Assembly: GCF_028462125.1 (NCBI RefSeq)
Contig: NZ_CP115468.1
Span: 772,001-836,000 of the forward strand
Direction of reading: 5' to 3'
Origin: Leptospira sp. GIMC2001
GTDB taxonomy: Bacteria > Spirochaetota > Leptospiria > Leptospirales > Leptospiraceae
DNA: 64,000 nucleotides
Position numbers and translations under genes: made by a program. The notes beneath the pieces are model-generated. The model had not been told where the DNA came from, did not search any database, and saw only the letters and a program-made list of their open reading frames with translations. Of the stretch, positions 32,925-42,617 are shown one piece after another (the stretch's first letter is position 1; each line of letters opens with the position of its first letter).

Positions 32925-33848
32925 ATGATTCGAAATAAATTGTTCATTTTATTAGTTCTTTTGGTGATGGTTTCCTGTGGCGGCAAAAAGAGCGAAGATA
33001 CGGTTCGTACTGAATCCAGTCAAGAATCGGTTCAGATTACTTTTTTCTCAGGTGATGTCAAGATCATGAGAGATACAGTTGAACGTAAGCCTGAGCTTGG
33101 AATGGCACTTGCGAGTGATGACAAGGTTTTAACTGGAGAGAACGGTAAGTTAGAAATTTTGGTAAGACAATCGGGTCTTGTAAAAGTCTCTTCCAAATCT
33201 TCGGTGATGGTTTCTGCTTTCATGCGCGATTCAGATGTATCTGACACAAATATCCATATTGATTATGGTAAAGTAGTTACCATTGTTAAGAAAGAAAAGA
33301 AAAATGAGAATTTCAATGTTGTCACACCAACCTTGGTTGCGGGAGTTCGCGGCACTACTTTCCTAACTTCAGTAGAGAATGTTAATGATAACAAAAAAGG
33401 AATTGCATGTGGCAAGGAAGATTGCCTAGTGAAGGTTTCTGTTTTGGACGGAAGCGTTGCTGTGCATAGAAATGACAGTCCTGAGGAAGTTTTCTTAAGT
33501 AAAAATTCCGAACTGAATGTACCAGGCAATAAAAAGCTAAGTCAAGATTTGGTTAAACCATTGGGCAAAAATTCTTTGGGTGATCTAAAGGATATAATCG
33601 TATTTCACAAAAGTAATATTGGTGGATACGAGAATCTAGTAAATGAGCTTAAGAATACAAGCTCAGAACTTTCTGCTCTAGACTCGAGCGGAAGCCTTGA
33701 TGAAATGCAAGATAGATTGCAAAAGTCTTCTTCCAAAACGCAGTCTGATGAGATTAAGAAGCTAGCAACTGAGACAGATGAATCTCGATATCTCAAGAAA
33801 GATATCGCCAAAGAAAAAATTAAACTAGATCCAAAAGAAACATTCTAA
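32925..33848 (+). CDS. FecR-domain lipoprotein
   Basis: 307 residues from ATG 32925 (GAGGT at 32914; the upstream in-frame ATG at 32838 precedes the promoter and lacks a ribosome site). The signal peptide is MIRNKLFILLVLLVMVSC with lipid-anchored Cys18. The FecR domain (about 35-175) has the characteristic TPTLVAGVRGTTF. The C-terminal third is charged and helical (GSLDEMQDRLQKSSSK), probably coiled-coil. In many spirochaetes FecR-like lipoproteins act as periplasmic scaffolds rather than anti-sigma regulators. Followed by PEGA and TPR lipoproteins in the same direction. Confidence 0.8.
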   Translation: MIRNKLFILLVLLVMVSCGGKKSEDTVRTESSQESVQITFFSGDVKIMRDTVERKPELGMALASDDKVLTGENGKLEILVRQSGLVKVSSKSSVMVSAFMRDSDVSDTNIHIDYGKVVTIVKKEKKNENFNVVTPTLVAGVRGTTFLTSVENVNDNKKGIACGKEDCLVKVSVLDGSVAVHRNDSPEEVFLSKNSELNVPGNKKLSQDLVKPLGKNSLGDLKDIIVFHKSNIGGYENLVNELKNTSSELSALDSSGSLDEMQDRLQKSSSKTQSDEIKKLATETDESRYLKKDIAKEKIKLDPKETF

Positions 33849-33873
33849 TTTAGTTTATGATTTTCAGTTCCGA

Positions 33874-33952
33874 AATAGCGTGGGAAGGATTACTCAGGTA
33901 AAAAAACATATTTACTACTCTGATGCGACCGCGCTATTGTACTATTCGCGGT
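33874..33952 (+). other. Possible alternative hairpins between the FecR and PEGA genes
   Basis: AATAGCG (33874-33880) can pair with CGCTATT (33932-33938), while ACCGCG (33928-33933) can pair with CGCGGT (33947-33952). The two pairings overlap and exclude each other, an attenuator-like layout in the leader of the PEGA lipoprotein gene. No terminal T-run and short stems, so weak. Confidence 0.2.
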
Positions 33953-33970
33953 TACTTTAGGATGTTAAAT

Positions 33971-35611
33971 ATGCAGACCATTTCCATTCCCTCGTTGATT
34001 TTATTATCATTCCTCCTCACGCACTGTAGTTCAATTCAACAACTCGAAAATGTTTCGCACACTCGTGAACGACCGACTCCAACTCGTTATACACCGACTG
34101 TAGAAAAAGATAATTTCCAGGATAAAGAAGATCATCGAGTAAGAAGCAAAAATAAACTTGAACCTACTATCTTGCTGGATTTTAGTTTGCCGAATTCATC
34201 CCTCTCAGAAAAAGAAAAAACTTATTTTCAGAATGAAATTCGTAGTTTTCTGAAGAAAGAAAAAACCAAATTTATCATTCTTCCAGCTAATTCCGCCATT
34301 GATCAAAGACTATCCTTTATCCAAAAAAACGATATAGATGCAATTCTCAACCTAATGGACGAATCAACAGAAGAAGTATATAAATTCAATGCTACGCTGA
34401 TTGATTCTATCAATGCAAAAGAATACGGATCTGCAAGTTTTGAATGGAAGAAGCCCGATAAATTGGAATCTTCTTCGAGCAATGGAATCGAGATCCTTCA
34501 GAAGGATTCAGAATTGAAGATATTGAATCGTATTCCAGACATTTCCCCGAAAATCCTGAGCTTTCCATCATCGAGTGATTGGCAAGCTTTGGTGAAATCC
34601 GCAAATGAAGGAACATTGCAGATTTTTGCTTCGTCTTCTGACACTAAAGTTTTGTTAGATGGCAAACCAATGGGAGATGTTCCGATTAGGAATTTTAAAT
34701 TTATCAATGGACCGCATAGACTGCAAATCTCTAAACCAGGCAAAGATCCAATTACAAAATATTTCCATCTGAGGGCCGGCGAAATAAAAAATTTCTACCA
34801 AGAATGGGATGACGATATCTCAACCGCATCTCTTCGTGTATTTAGCTTTCCTCAAGGTCTCAATGTTATATTCGACGGAAGCATTAAAGGTCAGACGAAT
34901 CAGTATTTCAGTGAGATTGCACCTGGTGAGTTTAATATACAATTAACAAGAGAGTGGGAAGGTGGTGAGATCATTTTTAGTGAGACAGACATTGGTCTGG
35001 AACCTAAAAATTCGAAATCCTTAGCACTCCCTTTTCAACTAGAAGATGGAGTAGGTCAGTCCTCATCAGAATTCTGGACTCCTATGGGACAGATTGGATT
35101 TAGTCCTGATTATAAACCAAAGCTTGGGTTCAAACGTCTGAGCACAAGGCTTGCACCTGGTGATTATGGATTCTATTCATCTTATATATTTCCTGATAAC
35201 ATTGAAATAAATGGAACCTTCCCCAATCCTCAAGCGGGAGTTACAAATCAGTATGGTTTGTTCTGGGAAGTTGGAAAAGATCTTTTTATGATTGATACCT
35301 TAGGTTCAGAGATCGCCTTCTATCATTTTCAAAATGGAGTCAAGAAATCACAATCTTTGCATGTTTGGGAATTCAAGAAAGAAGATCCAGAAAAAGAAAG
35401 ACCTTTCGAAATCGAAACCAATCGTGAAAAGGGAATCGCTTATATCACTCTTGGCAATAAGAAAATTTTCGAAACACCCATCGATATGAATTCACTCTGG
35501 CGGATTGGTGTTATAACTCGCGGAGAGAAATTCTACGAAGGTAATCCTCTCCGTGATCTAAAAATCAAATATCCAGATCTTATAAAATTACAGAAGAAGT
35601 GGGATAAATAA
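33971..35611 (+). CDS. PEGA-domain lipoprotein
   Basis: 546 residues from ATG 33971 (AGGA at 33958; other in-frame starts at 33923 and 33962 would add a non-signal extension). Lipobox ...LLTHC with Cys17. An N-terminal domain (about 50-190) has ILLDFSLP and FIILPA stretches and is of unknown type. It is followed by PEGA-like repeats: residues about 205-275 (KVLLDGKPMGDVPI..., with the diagnostic PHRLQISKPG) and about 280-345. The C-terminal 200 residues are beta-rich and may be lectin- or jelly-roll-like. PEGA domains sit at envelopes and bind surface structures. The stop overlaps the TPR gene start by one base. Confidence 0.75.
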   Translation: MQTISIPSLILLSFLLTHCSSIQQLENVSHTRERPTPTRYTPTVEKDNFQDKEDHRVRSKNKLEPTILLDFSLPNSSLSEKEKTYFQNEIRSFLKKEKTKFIILPANSAIDQRLSFIQKNDIDAILNLMDESTEEVYKFNATLIDSINAKEYGSASFEWKKPDKLESSSSNGIEILQKDSELKILNRIPDISPKILSFPSSSDWQALVKSANEGTLQIFASSSDTKVLLDGKPMGDVPIRNFKFINGPHRLQISKPGKDPITKYFHLRAGEIKNFYQEWDDDISTASLRVFSFPQGLNVIFDGSIKGQTNQYFSEIAPGEFNIQLTREWEGGEIIFSETDIGLEPKNSKSLALPFQLEDGVGQSSSEFWTPMGQIGFSPDYKPKLGFKRLSTRLAPGDYGFYSSYIFPDNIEINGTFPNPQAGVTNQYGLFWEVGKDLFMIDTLGSEIAFYHFQNGVKKSQSLHVWEFKKEDPEKERPFEIETNREKGIAYITLGNKKIFETPIDMNSLWRIGVITRGEKFYEGNPLRDLKIKYPDLIKLQKKWDK

Positions 35612-38600
35612 TGAAATTATCAATTCAACATTTAATAATTGTTAGTATATTAGGGCTGATTGTAAATTGCAGTAGCCGAGAATTTCGAACTACAAAAGAT
35701 TCTGGACAGTCTGTAAAGGCAACATTAAGTCCAGAAGAAAAAGTAAAATATGATAGGGCATTGCAGATTGTAAATCAAGGCAACCGAGAATTTCAAAAAT
35801 CCAATTTTAAAGAATCTTTAAAACTAGCAACAACTGCTTTGGAAAATTTCCCAGTATCCGAAGGTTATTACTTGGCTGGCGTTAGCAATTACAAAATGGG
35901 AAAAAATGAAGAAGCAGCCAGTGATTTGGAGGTCGGAAGAAAGATTGATCCTAAGAATGAACAGATTCTAATTACTTTAGCGCTCGTTAAGTCTACTTTA
36001 GGTGACGAAGAAAGTTCGCTTGAAATATACAATGAGTTGATTCAATTCTATCCTGAAGAGCCAATCTATTCTTTTCGTAAAGGTATCCAAGAAAAAGGTC
36101 TGGGAAAATATACAGAAAGTTTAACTACTTTTAAATCTATAAACCCAGAAAAATTTCCACAGAAAACAGAGCTGTATTCGCAATTAGGCGACGTTTCGAT
36201 GAAACTAAAAAATTACAAGGAAGCAGAAAATTATTTTGCTCTTGCTGAGAAGAATTCTCCTGATTCCAAATCACTCAAGGCCAACACATCTTCCGTTAAG
36301 ACTGCATCCTATCTCGAAAAAGGCAATAATGCAATGGCATCCAAAAATTATGATATTGCCGTCGCTGAGTATAGCAAAGCAGTAAAGAATGAGCCAAAGA
36401 ATGCAAGTCCATTGGTTTTTCTTGCAAATGCTCAGATACTTCAGTCAGATTATCGAGGAGGCGAAGCAAACCTCAATAAAGCTTTGCAATTGAATGATGA
36501 GTTTGTTCCAGCTTACGAGGCTTATTCGGCACTTTTTTATCGAGAAAAGAAATATCCGCAATCATTGACTTGGGCAGTAAAAGGATTGAAGGTAGCTCCT
36601 AAATCAGAAGCTCTCTGGAATCGTCAAGGTCTGGCTCAATGGAAAATGGGGGATAATAAGTCAGCTGCTTTAAGTTTTCGCAAAGCGACCGAGATTAATC
36701 CGAAATTCATGGAAGCGGAACGCAATCTTGGATTTCTTTTGATCGAAGAAAAGAGGTTTCGAAATGCGAAACTTACGTTCAATAATTTAATTACTCGGGA
36801 TCCGTCTAACGCCGAACAGCATAAGAAAACTGCATTGTTTTGTGATCAGTTAGAACTTATAGAGAAAGGAGATAGATTTCTTCCTCAAGGCAAGATTCGA
36901 GATGCTAAAAGAGAGTATGACAAGGCTCTAACCCTGAATCAAGAAGAACCAGCTGTTTGGAATGCGTTTGGTCGGATGCATTTTATAGAAGGCAATTCTG
37001 CGAAGACTGTGTCTAGCTACAATCGTTCATTAACAATTGATAACGATAATATTCCTGCTTTACAAGGAATGATTCGCCATTATTCAAAAAGTAAAGATAA
37101 AGCAAAAGAGAAATTCTATCTCGCAAGATTGGAAAAATTAACCGAAGGCGATGCGACTACAGGAATTCTGATTGGAAGATTGAAAGAAGACTCTGGGGAT
37201 TTGGCTGGTGCAGAGAAAACATATCTAGATCTAAGAAAGAAATTTCCAGATGACGATGCGGTTCCATTTCGTTTGGGTGTGTTATATTACAAAATGGCGG
37301 TGGAGAAGAATACCGAAGAGAAATACGATGAAGCTCTAAGCTACTTGAAAAAGGCAGAGAAAGAGAATCCAAATCTTCCTGATATCGCAGAAACAGAGAG
37401 AGTTATAAAAGAAAATCGTAAATTTGATGAAGTTCTTCCCACGATAAGAAAAGCGAATACTCTTTATGATCGAAAAAAATTCAAAGAAGCATCTGCTTTG
37501 TATAACGAAGCTTTTGTTAAATCTGGAAAGCCGAATCTACTAGTAAAAGTTGCAGAATGTATGGTCGGTATGGGTGAAGAAGAAAAGGCTATGAGCCTTT
37601 TAGAAAATGCTGCAAAAAATAATAAAGGATCAAGCAGCGATTTCCAAGAAGCTATGTATTCTTTTCTATTGCAGAAAGGAGAAGTGGAAAAAGCAGAAAA
37701 GGGATTCTACAAGATACTTTCTGAGAACGAAGGATCATTCTATAGCTACTATAAATTGGGACTCATCGAGATGGGACGAAAGAATTACGATAAGTCAATT
37801 TCTTTATTAGATAAATCTCTTATTTTGAATTATAATTTTCCCGCAGGAAACGTCGCAAAAGGTGTCGTTTATTATAGAAAAGGTGATCCAAAGGTTGCAA
37901 AAGAAGAATTCGATCGAGCAATGGAAAAGGATGACGGTTTAGATATCGCATCTTATAATATTGGAATTCTTTTCTTCAATCAAAGTATGGATAAAGAAGC
38001 AAGAAAGGTTTTCCAAGAATTGGCTAAGAAAAATCCTGATTTCGCTGAGAGCTATCATCAGCTATCCTACTTGGATTTTAAAGAAGGCAAAATTGCTTCG
38101 GCAGAGAAAAACATACTGAAGGCACTTGACATTGAAAGAACTCCCGCACATCTGTTTGCTTATGCTCGTATTCTGGAAGCGAAGAAAGATTCGAATCGAT
38201 GGAAGTCAGTTGCTCGCGAGCTAACAGAGAATTATCCTTCATCACAGTATGCAGCAAAATTAAAAGCAGCCGCTTTTAAAGATGAACCAATCTATTTTCA
38301 AAATCATGGAATACAAGGAACTTTAGCATCGGATCCAATATTCGTAGGTGATATGATGATCGCCAATTATGGCTCCTCAATTGTTGCAACGAACTCAGCT
38401 TCAAAAACCAGAATCTGGCGTAGTCAAGTAAATGAGAATTATCAGCATTTAGCAACCGATATGCGATTGTATGGAGTTTCTTCTAAATCAATAACAAGTT
38501 GGAATCTTGAAGACGGTGAAATAGCTGGACGCAAAGAACATGGATTTCCGAAAGATGCGAAGTTTGTTTTTAGTACGAATACTGGAGACGAGATTATCTT

Positions 38601-39225
38601 AGCCTATCAATCTTCAACTACGACTGTATTCCAGACTTGGAGCTATGAATTGGACAAGAAGAAGGAAGTGATTGTTCCTGGTTCGTGGAACTTTGTTTAT
38701 AATTCGGTCAGTCAGAAAATTTTGGCATGGAACAAAACAAATGCGACAATTCTATTCGATGCAAAAGATACTGATGATTTGGTTGCAAAAGCGACTAATA
38801 GTTCTAAGAATTCAAAGTCGAACCCCAATACTAAAAAACCTTTACTTGGTTCTTGGATTGGCGACAATGCCTTTCTAATATTCAACAATGGATATATGAA
38901 TTCATCTTCGAGCGGAGATTTTAAATCTTGGAAGACATCTTTTGATCGAGCGAAAGTATTTGGTGATTCGGCAATTTTGTCCAATGGCAATTCATTCTAT
39001 AGTTGGAATGGAAATGGTGAGCCAACGGAACTATCGTTTGCCAAAGGAGCAAAAGACGTATTGCCTGTAGATGATGGTTTTATTGTCTGGAAGAGCAATG
39101 ATTCTGCCTTCTATTATGATAAACTTGGCAAGGCAATCGCAGACACCAAAGTTCCTCAGGATTGGAAGGACAGACGTGCTGAAGTCAGTTCACTCTATAT
39201 TCAAGCTTTGAATCGATCCAAATAG
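35611..39225 (+). CDS. Large TPR lipoprotein with C-terminal beta-propeller-like region
   Basis: 1204 residues. Lipobox GLIVNCSS with Cys20. Residues about 45-880 are a near-continuous solenoid of tetratricopeptide repeats, with unit marks such as YKEAENYFALAEKNSP and NYDIAVAEYSKAVKNEP. Residues about 895-1200 lack TPRs and read as repeated short beta segments ending in W-rich strands (TRIWRSQVNENYQH, GSWNFVYNSVSQKILAW), suggesting a PQQ/WD-like propeller. Likely periplasm- or membrane-facing scaffold. Translationally coupled to the PEGA gene (TAATG). Its 3' end overlaps trmB by 25 nt. Confidence 0.8.
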   Translation: MKLSIQHLIIVSILGLIVNCSSREFRTTKDSGQSVKATLSPEEKVKYDRALQIVNQGNREFQKSNFKESLKLATTALENFPVSEGYYLAGVSNYKMGKNEEAASDLEVGRKIDPKNEQILITLALVKSTLGDEESSLEIYNELIQFYPEEPIYSFRKGIQEKGLGKYTESLTTFKSINPEKFPQKTELYSQLGDVSMKLKNYKEAENYFALAEKNSPDSKSLKANTSSVKTASYLEKGNNAMASKNYDIAVAEYSKAVKNEPKNASPLVFLANAQILQSDYRGGEANLNKALQLNDEFVPAYEAYSALFYREKKYPQSLTWAVKGLKVAPKSEALWNRQGLAQWKMGDNKSAALSFRKATEINPKFMEAERNLGFLLIEEKRFRNAKLTFNNLITRDPSNAEQHKKTALFCDQLELIEKGDRFLPQGKIRDAKREYDKALTLNQEEPAVWNAFGRMHFIEGNSAKTVSSYNRSLTIDNDNIPALQGMIRHYSKSKDKAKEKFYLARLEKLTEGDATTGILIGRLKEDSGDLAGAEKTYLDLRKKFPDDDAVPFRLGVLYYKMAVEKNTEEKYDEALSYLKKAEKENPNLPDIAETERVIKENRKFDEVLPTIRKANTLYDRKKFKEASALYNEAFVKSGKPNLLVKVAECMVGMGEEEKAMSLLENAAKNNKGSSSDFQEAMYSFLLQKGEVEKAEKGFYKILSENEGSFYSYYKLGLIEMGRKNYDKSISLLDKSLILNYNFPAGNVAKGVVYYRKGDPKVAKEEFDRAMEKDDGLDIASYNIGILFFNQSMDKEARKVFQELAKKNPDFAESYHQLSYLDFKEGKIASAEKNILKALDIERTPAHLFAYARILEAKKDSNRWKSVARELTENYPSSQYAAKLKAAAFKDEPIYFQNHGIQGTLASDPIFVGDMMIANYGSSIVATNSASKTRIWRSQVNENYQHLATDMRLYGVSSKSITSWNLEDGEIAGRKEHGFPKDAKFVFSTNTGDEIILAYQSSTTTVFQTWSYELDKKKEVIVPGSWNFVYNSVSQKILAWNKTNATILFDAKDTDDLVAKATNSSKNSKSNPNTKKPLLGSWIGDNAFLIFNNGYMNSSSSGDFKSWKTSFDRAKVFGDSAILSNGNSFYSWNGNGEPTELSFAKGAKDVLPVDDGFIVWKSNDSAFYYDKLGKAIADTKVPQDWKDRRAEVSSLYIQALNRSK

Positions 39226-39854
39226 TAGATCCGTTTACCCTCATCTCTTTTTTCTTTTTCGAATTCTGAGATGGGGAAATCTTTTCGCTCGAAACTATAT
39301 TCCTGATCTTTCCATTTTAATTTTTCGAATTCTCTTAATTTGCGAATCGACCATCTAGCATAACCTCCGTGATCCGTTGCAAAAAGAAATTTCCCACCTG
39401 GTTTTAACAAGTTGTAGATCAATTCCAAAAATGGAATCTGGATGGAACGATTTTTGAAATGTTTCTTTTTGGGCCAAGGATCTGGAAAGTTGAGCAAAAT
39501 TGTATCAAATGTTTCGTATAGAAACAGATCTTCCAGAAACCATTGGAAATTTATTCCAGATAAGGCAATATTTTCTAAACCAAGCTTGCTTGCTTCGACT
39601 TCTGTTTGTTTTAATCGATTCCATTTCTTTTCAAATGCTATATAACCAGTACTTGGATTCCTTTTTGCAAGTTCAATAACGACTTCTCCCCATCCAGAAC
39701 CTAATTCCAAAAATAAGCTCTTTACGGATGAAGGAAAATATTCTACAAGGTTAATTGGAGCAGGATTTAATTCTGGTCTAATAACTATAGATGATTCAAA
39801 GGGAGTCCGTCTGCAGATTTTCCAAAGTTTGTGACGAAGTTCTTCTGTTAACAT
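39201..39854 (-). CDS. trmB: tRNA (guanine-N7-)-methyltransferase
   Basis: 217 residues, normal for TrmB. It methylates G46 in the variable loop of tRNAs with SAM. LELGSGWGEVVIELAKRNP is the SAM-binding motif and LLNFPDPWPKKKHFKNR the family hallmark. It is convergent with, and overlaps, the TPR lipoprotein gene, and divergent from the metallo-beta-lactamase-fold gene by 53 bp. Confidence 0.93.
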   Translation of the reverse strand: MLTEELRHKLWKICRRTPFESSIVIRPELNPAPINLVEYFPSSVKSLFLELGSGWGEVVIELAKRNPSTGYIAFEKKWNRLKQTEVEASKLGLENIALSGINFQWFLEDLFLYETFDTILLNFPDPWPKKKHFKNRSIQIPFLELIYNLLKPGGKFLFATDHGGYARWSIRKLREFEKLKWKDQEYSFERKDFPISEFEKEKRDEGKRIYYLDRFKA

Positions 39855-39907
39855 TCCGATAGTGTACCATAGATTTTAATCATAATAAATAGGCAGTCAT
39901 TTTATAA

Positions 39908-40858
39908 ATGGAAATGAATTTTTACGGTGTCCGAGGCTCTTGTCCAACTCCAATTAGCAAAGAGGAGTATAAGGATAAAGTTATGGGAATTTTGGATGCC
40001 ACTAAGCAAAAGATAAAAGAAATCGGAGATTCGAATATTAGTACTGCCGATTTATACGAAGCTCTTCCCGATTTATTGAAACGAAATATCGGTGGCAATA
40101 CAACCTGTCTTTGTTTTACTTCGAAGAACGATAATAAATTTATTTTTGATATGGGAACAGGAATTCGTAACCTAGGTAACGATCTAATTCCCCGTGCATT
40201 TGGTTCGGTTCCCCTCGACCTAAATATATTCATGACTCATACTCATTGGGATCATATTCAAGGTTGGCCATTCTTCAAACCTGCGTATTCTCCCAATGTA
40301 TCTGTAAACTTTTATTCTTGTATTGATGATTTGCAAGAACGATTAGAAAGACAGCAGTGGGAAGATAATTTTCCATTACCTTTTCAGGCGATGGCTTCCA
40401 AGAAAACTTTTACCTTACTTACAGAAAAGCAACAGATTCAGATTGGTGATTTTCAATTAACTCCTTTCGCATTGAAGCATCCAGGAAGTTGTACTGGATA
40501 TCGAATTGCAGATGGCGATAAGGCAGTCTTTTTCTGCACGGACGTTGAGCTACGAGAAGATGAATTGGAATCGTTGAGTCGATGGAAAGAGACGGTTGGC
40601 TCGGCAGATGTATTGATCATAGATGCGCAGTATAGTACAGACGAAGCCGATAAGAAGATTGGTTGGGGTCATACATCTGTCAAAATGGCTGTTAAAGCAG
40701 GTGTAAAATTGGGTGCCAAAAAAGTTGTGCTCACGCATTTTGAACCCGACCATACTGATGCTTCTGTTATGGAGATCATTCATAATGAGATACATGACTA
40801 CGATCATGATATCGAAGTTATTGTAGCTTATGAAGGTATGACTCTATCTGTTAACTAA
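39908..40858 (+). CDS. Metallo-beta-lactamase-fold hydrolase
   Basis: 316 residues, no signal peptide. Zinc ligands are in MTHTHWDHIQGW (H-x-H-x-D-H), LKHPGSCTGYRI, FFCTDVEL and LTHFEPDHTD. N-terminal FYGVRGSCPTP and GNTTCLCF are typical of a group of MBL proteins often annotated near cyclic-nucleotide phosphodiesterases or RNase Z-like enzymes. The substrate is not readable. An insertion of about 45 residues (about 16-62) separates the two N-terminal motifs. Overlaps the convergent hypothetical gene by 15 nt. Confidence 0.8.
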   Translation: MEMNFYGVRGSCPTPISKEEYKDKVMGILDATKQKIKEIGDSNISTADLYEALPDLLKRNIGGNTTCLCFTSKNDNKFIFDMGTGIRNLGNDLIPRAFGSVPLDLNIFMTHTHWDHIQGWPFFKPAYSPNVSVNFYSCIDDLQERLERQQWEDNFPLPFQAMASKKTFTLLTEKQQIQIGDFQLTPFALKHPGSCTGYRIADGDKAVFFCTDVELREDELESLSRWKETVGSADVLIIDAQYSTDEADKKIGWGHTSVKMAVKAGVKLGAKKVVLTHFEPDHTDASVMEIIHNEIHDYDHDIEVIVAYEGMTLSVN

Positions 40859-41989
40859 ATAGTAAGAATGGATTCCAGATTTGAAGGTCTGTGTGGGAAT
40901 TGGTGAGTTGACACAATCCCATACGACAGATGTATTCAAATGAATCTGATAGGGTTTTGCAAAGAATAATCTAACAAAAAAACGCAAAACAGCACTAATA
41001 TTTTCTAACACATTGATCTCGCCAATTACTTTCGTATCAGTGATTGTTGCGGTACAGGAATCTTCTCCATCGATCGTGAGTTTTTGTTGAGTCGGCAAGT
41101 CGTATCCAGAAAATTTATTATGAGTTTTTTTTAGAATTTCAATTTTTGTAACTTTGCCTGAAAAAATTTCTTCACCTTTATTCGATACTATGGATATTCT
41201 TTTGAAAAAGCCATTTGGATAATTATCGGTTCCTGTAAACCCGCCAAAATTGAGTCGATCTCCTTGCTCGGAAAAGGACCTTAGAATCTCCCAGCTTTTA
41301 CTGTATTTATAAACTTCGAGATTGGTATTCAAATGCTCCATGCCACCGAGCCCATTTAGATCAATTGTAGTTTCAGATTTACGTATCTGGCCTTTAGCTG
41401 GGACCCTTGAGAAACCCACATCGGCTCTCAAGAATCCATTAAATGGTGTTAGGTCAATATCTCCTCCAGATAATGCTATTGGGAACTTTTGTGTGGATGC
41501 ATTGAATTCTAAATCCAATTCCAAATCACCAGTACGCATTGTAACAAAAAAACTATGTCCTTTTTTCTCCATTTTGTTATCACCAGACTTTTGTCCAAAT
41601 TCTCCAGTCTTAGCAATTAAATCATAATCAGCATATTCTTGCGTTGTAAAATAGGTACCTAGTTTTGGATGTTTTATATACAAACTCACGCCATTATTGT
41701 GAGTTCCTGGACCTAAGTTGCTCACAAGGAATGTAGCAAAGAGAATTGTATCTTTGTCTCGATAATAGTAGTTCCAACCTTGGAAATATCCTTCTTGCGG
41801 TTTTGGATCAAAAGATATCTTACCTAATGATTTGGATTCCGGATAGACAGATTCAGGTGCAAGCCAAACGGAAACCAAAATCATTATGAATACTTGGAAG
41901 CAAAAGGATTTCTGAAATTGCAAAAAAAAGGTTTTATATTTTTCTCGAAATGATAGGTTTTCAGAAAATTTAGAGTTCACTTTCGGCAA
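40844..41989 (-). CDS. Hypothetical exported protein, possibly lipocalin-like (AttH/Svf1-like)
   Basis: 381 residues from a TTG at 41989; no ribosome site supports it, and an internal ATG at residue 36 would leave a shortened signal segment, so the true start is uncertain. Residues about 28-48 are hydrophobic and look like a signal or anchor. The remainder is strongly beta-rich, with FATFLVSNLGPGTHNNG and an ELDLEFNAS strand pattern reminiscent of two-domain lipocalin-like proteins of the AttH/Svf1/CrtC group; this resemblance is weak. No catalytic motif seen. Confidence 0.5.
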   Translation of the reverse strand: MPKVNSKFSENLSFREKYKTFFLQFQKSFCFQVFIMILVSVWLAPESVYPESKSLGKISFDPKPQEGYFQGWNYYYRDKDTILFATFLVSNLGPGTHNNGVSLYIKHPKLGTYFTTQEYADYDLIAKTGEFGQKSGDNKMEKKGHSFFVTMRTGDLELDLEFNASTQKFPIALSGGDIDLTPFNGFLRADVGFSRVPAKGQIRKSETTIDLNGLGGMEHLNTNLEVYKYSKSWEILRSFSEQGDRLNFGGFTGTDNYPNGFFKRISIVSNKGEEIFSGKVTKIEILKKTHNKFSGYDLPTQQKLTIDGEDSCTATITDTKVIGEINVLENISAVLRFFVRLFFAKPYQIHLNTSVVWDCVNSPIPTQTFKSGIHSYYLVNR

Positions 41990-42020
41990 TTACAGAGCAA
42001 AGAAAAATTTTTCCAAGCAT

Positions 42021-42452
42021 TTAATCAGGTAAATCGTTTCTTTTCGAATCAATTGATCCATCGTGGAATATATCGGATAGTCCGACGATATGGAAAATTG
42101 GATGCTCTGTTACACCGTTTTTTTGGAGACTATTCTTTTCTTCGGCGATTCCATCAATATGAACCCATGTATCGTTTTGTTTTTCTTCTTGGTTATTATG
42201 GATCTCTGCATGAACTAGAAATTCATAATCTCCAAATTTCTTGATATAAATGCTAACATCATTTTCTTTTTGTTTTACTAAATTTTTGCGAAAGTTCTGA
42301 GAGTCGTTAGATCGAGCAAATTGACTGTCTTTTGCTTCATAGTAATTATTCAAGACTGTGAGTATATGGAAGAATTCCTTTTTGCCAGATGTGATTTCTC
42401 TCCATTTTGTATCTTGAGTCTTGGTTAGCGAGCTTGCTTCGAGCTTGTGCAT
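42021..42452 (-). CDS. Hypothetical cytosolic protein
   Basis: 143 residues, charged, no membrane segment or signal. Start supported by AAGGAG 7-8 nt upstream of the ATG. Beta-strand-like stretches (VSIYIKKFGDYEFLVHAEIHNN) alternate with polar linkers, and the C-terminus is Asp/Asn-rich. No motif recognised. It lies between a minus-strand exported protein gene and a divergent plus-strand gene. Confidence 0.5.
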   Translation of the reverse strand: MHKLEASSLTKTQDTKWREITSGKKEFFHILTVLNNYYEAKDSQFARSNDSQNFRKNLVKQKENDVSIYIKKFGDYEFLVHAEIHNNQEEKQNDTWVHIDGIAEEKNSLQKNGVTEHPIFHIVGLSDIFHDGSIDSKRNDLPD

Positions 42453-42617
42453 ATTTCTATCTCCTTGTTTGCAAAGGGATTTCCAAATGAGAAGAGTAAA
42501 TGACCGAATCGAAAGATAGTATTCGCGAGAATTATCTCGGGCTTGAAAAAAATGGGGATCTAAGTTCTTTTTTCCTCCTTGAAAAAAGCATTATGTCATA
42601 AATACTTACCTAAAAGG

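Noticed and set aside
39612..39625. AATCGATT core of the putative enhancer inside trmB
   Set aside because: It lies in coding sequence, the flanking bases do not match the 21-nt site, and there is no -24/-12 element nearby. Similar cores at about 45786, 45806 and 46580 were rejected for the same reason.
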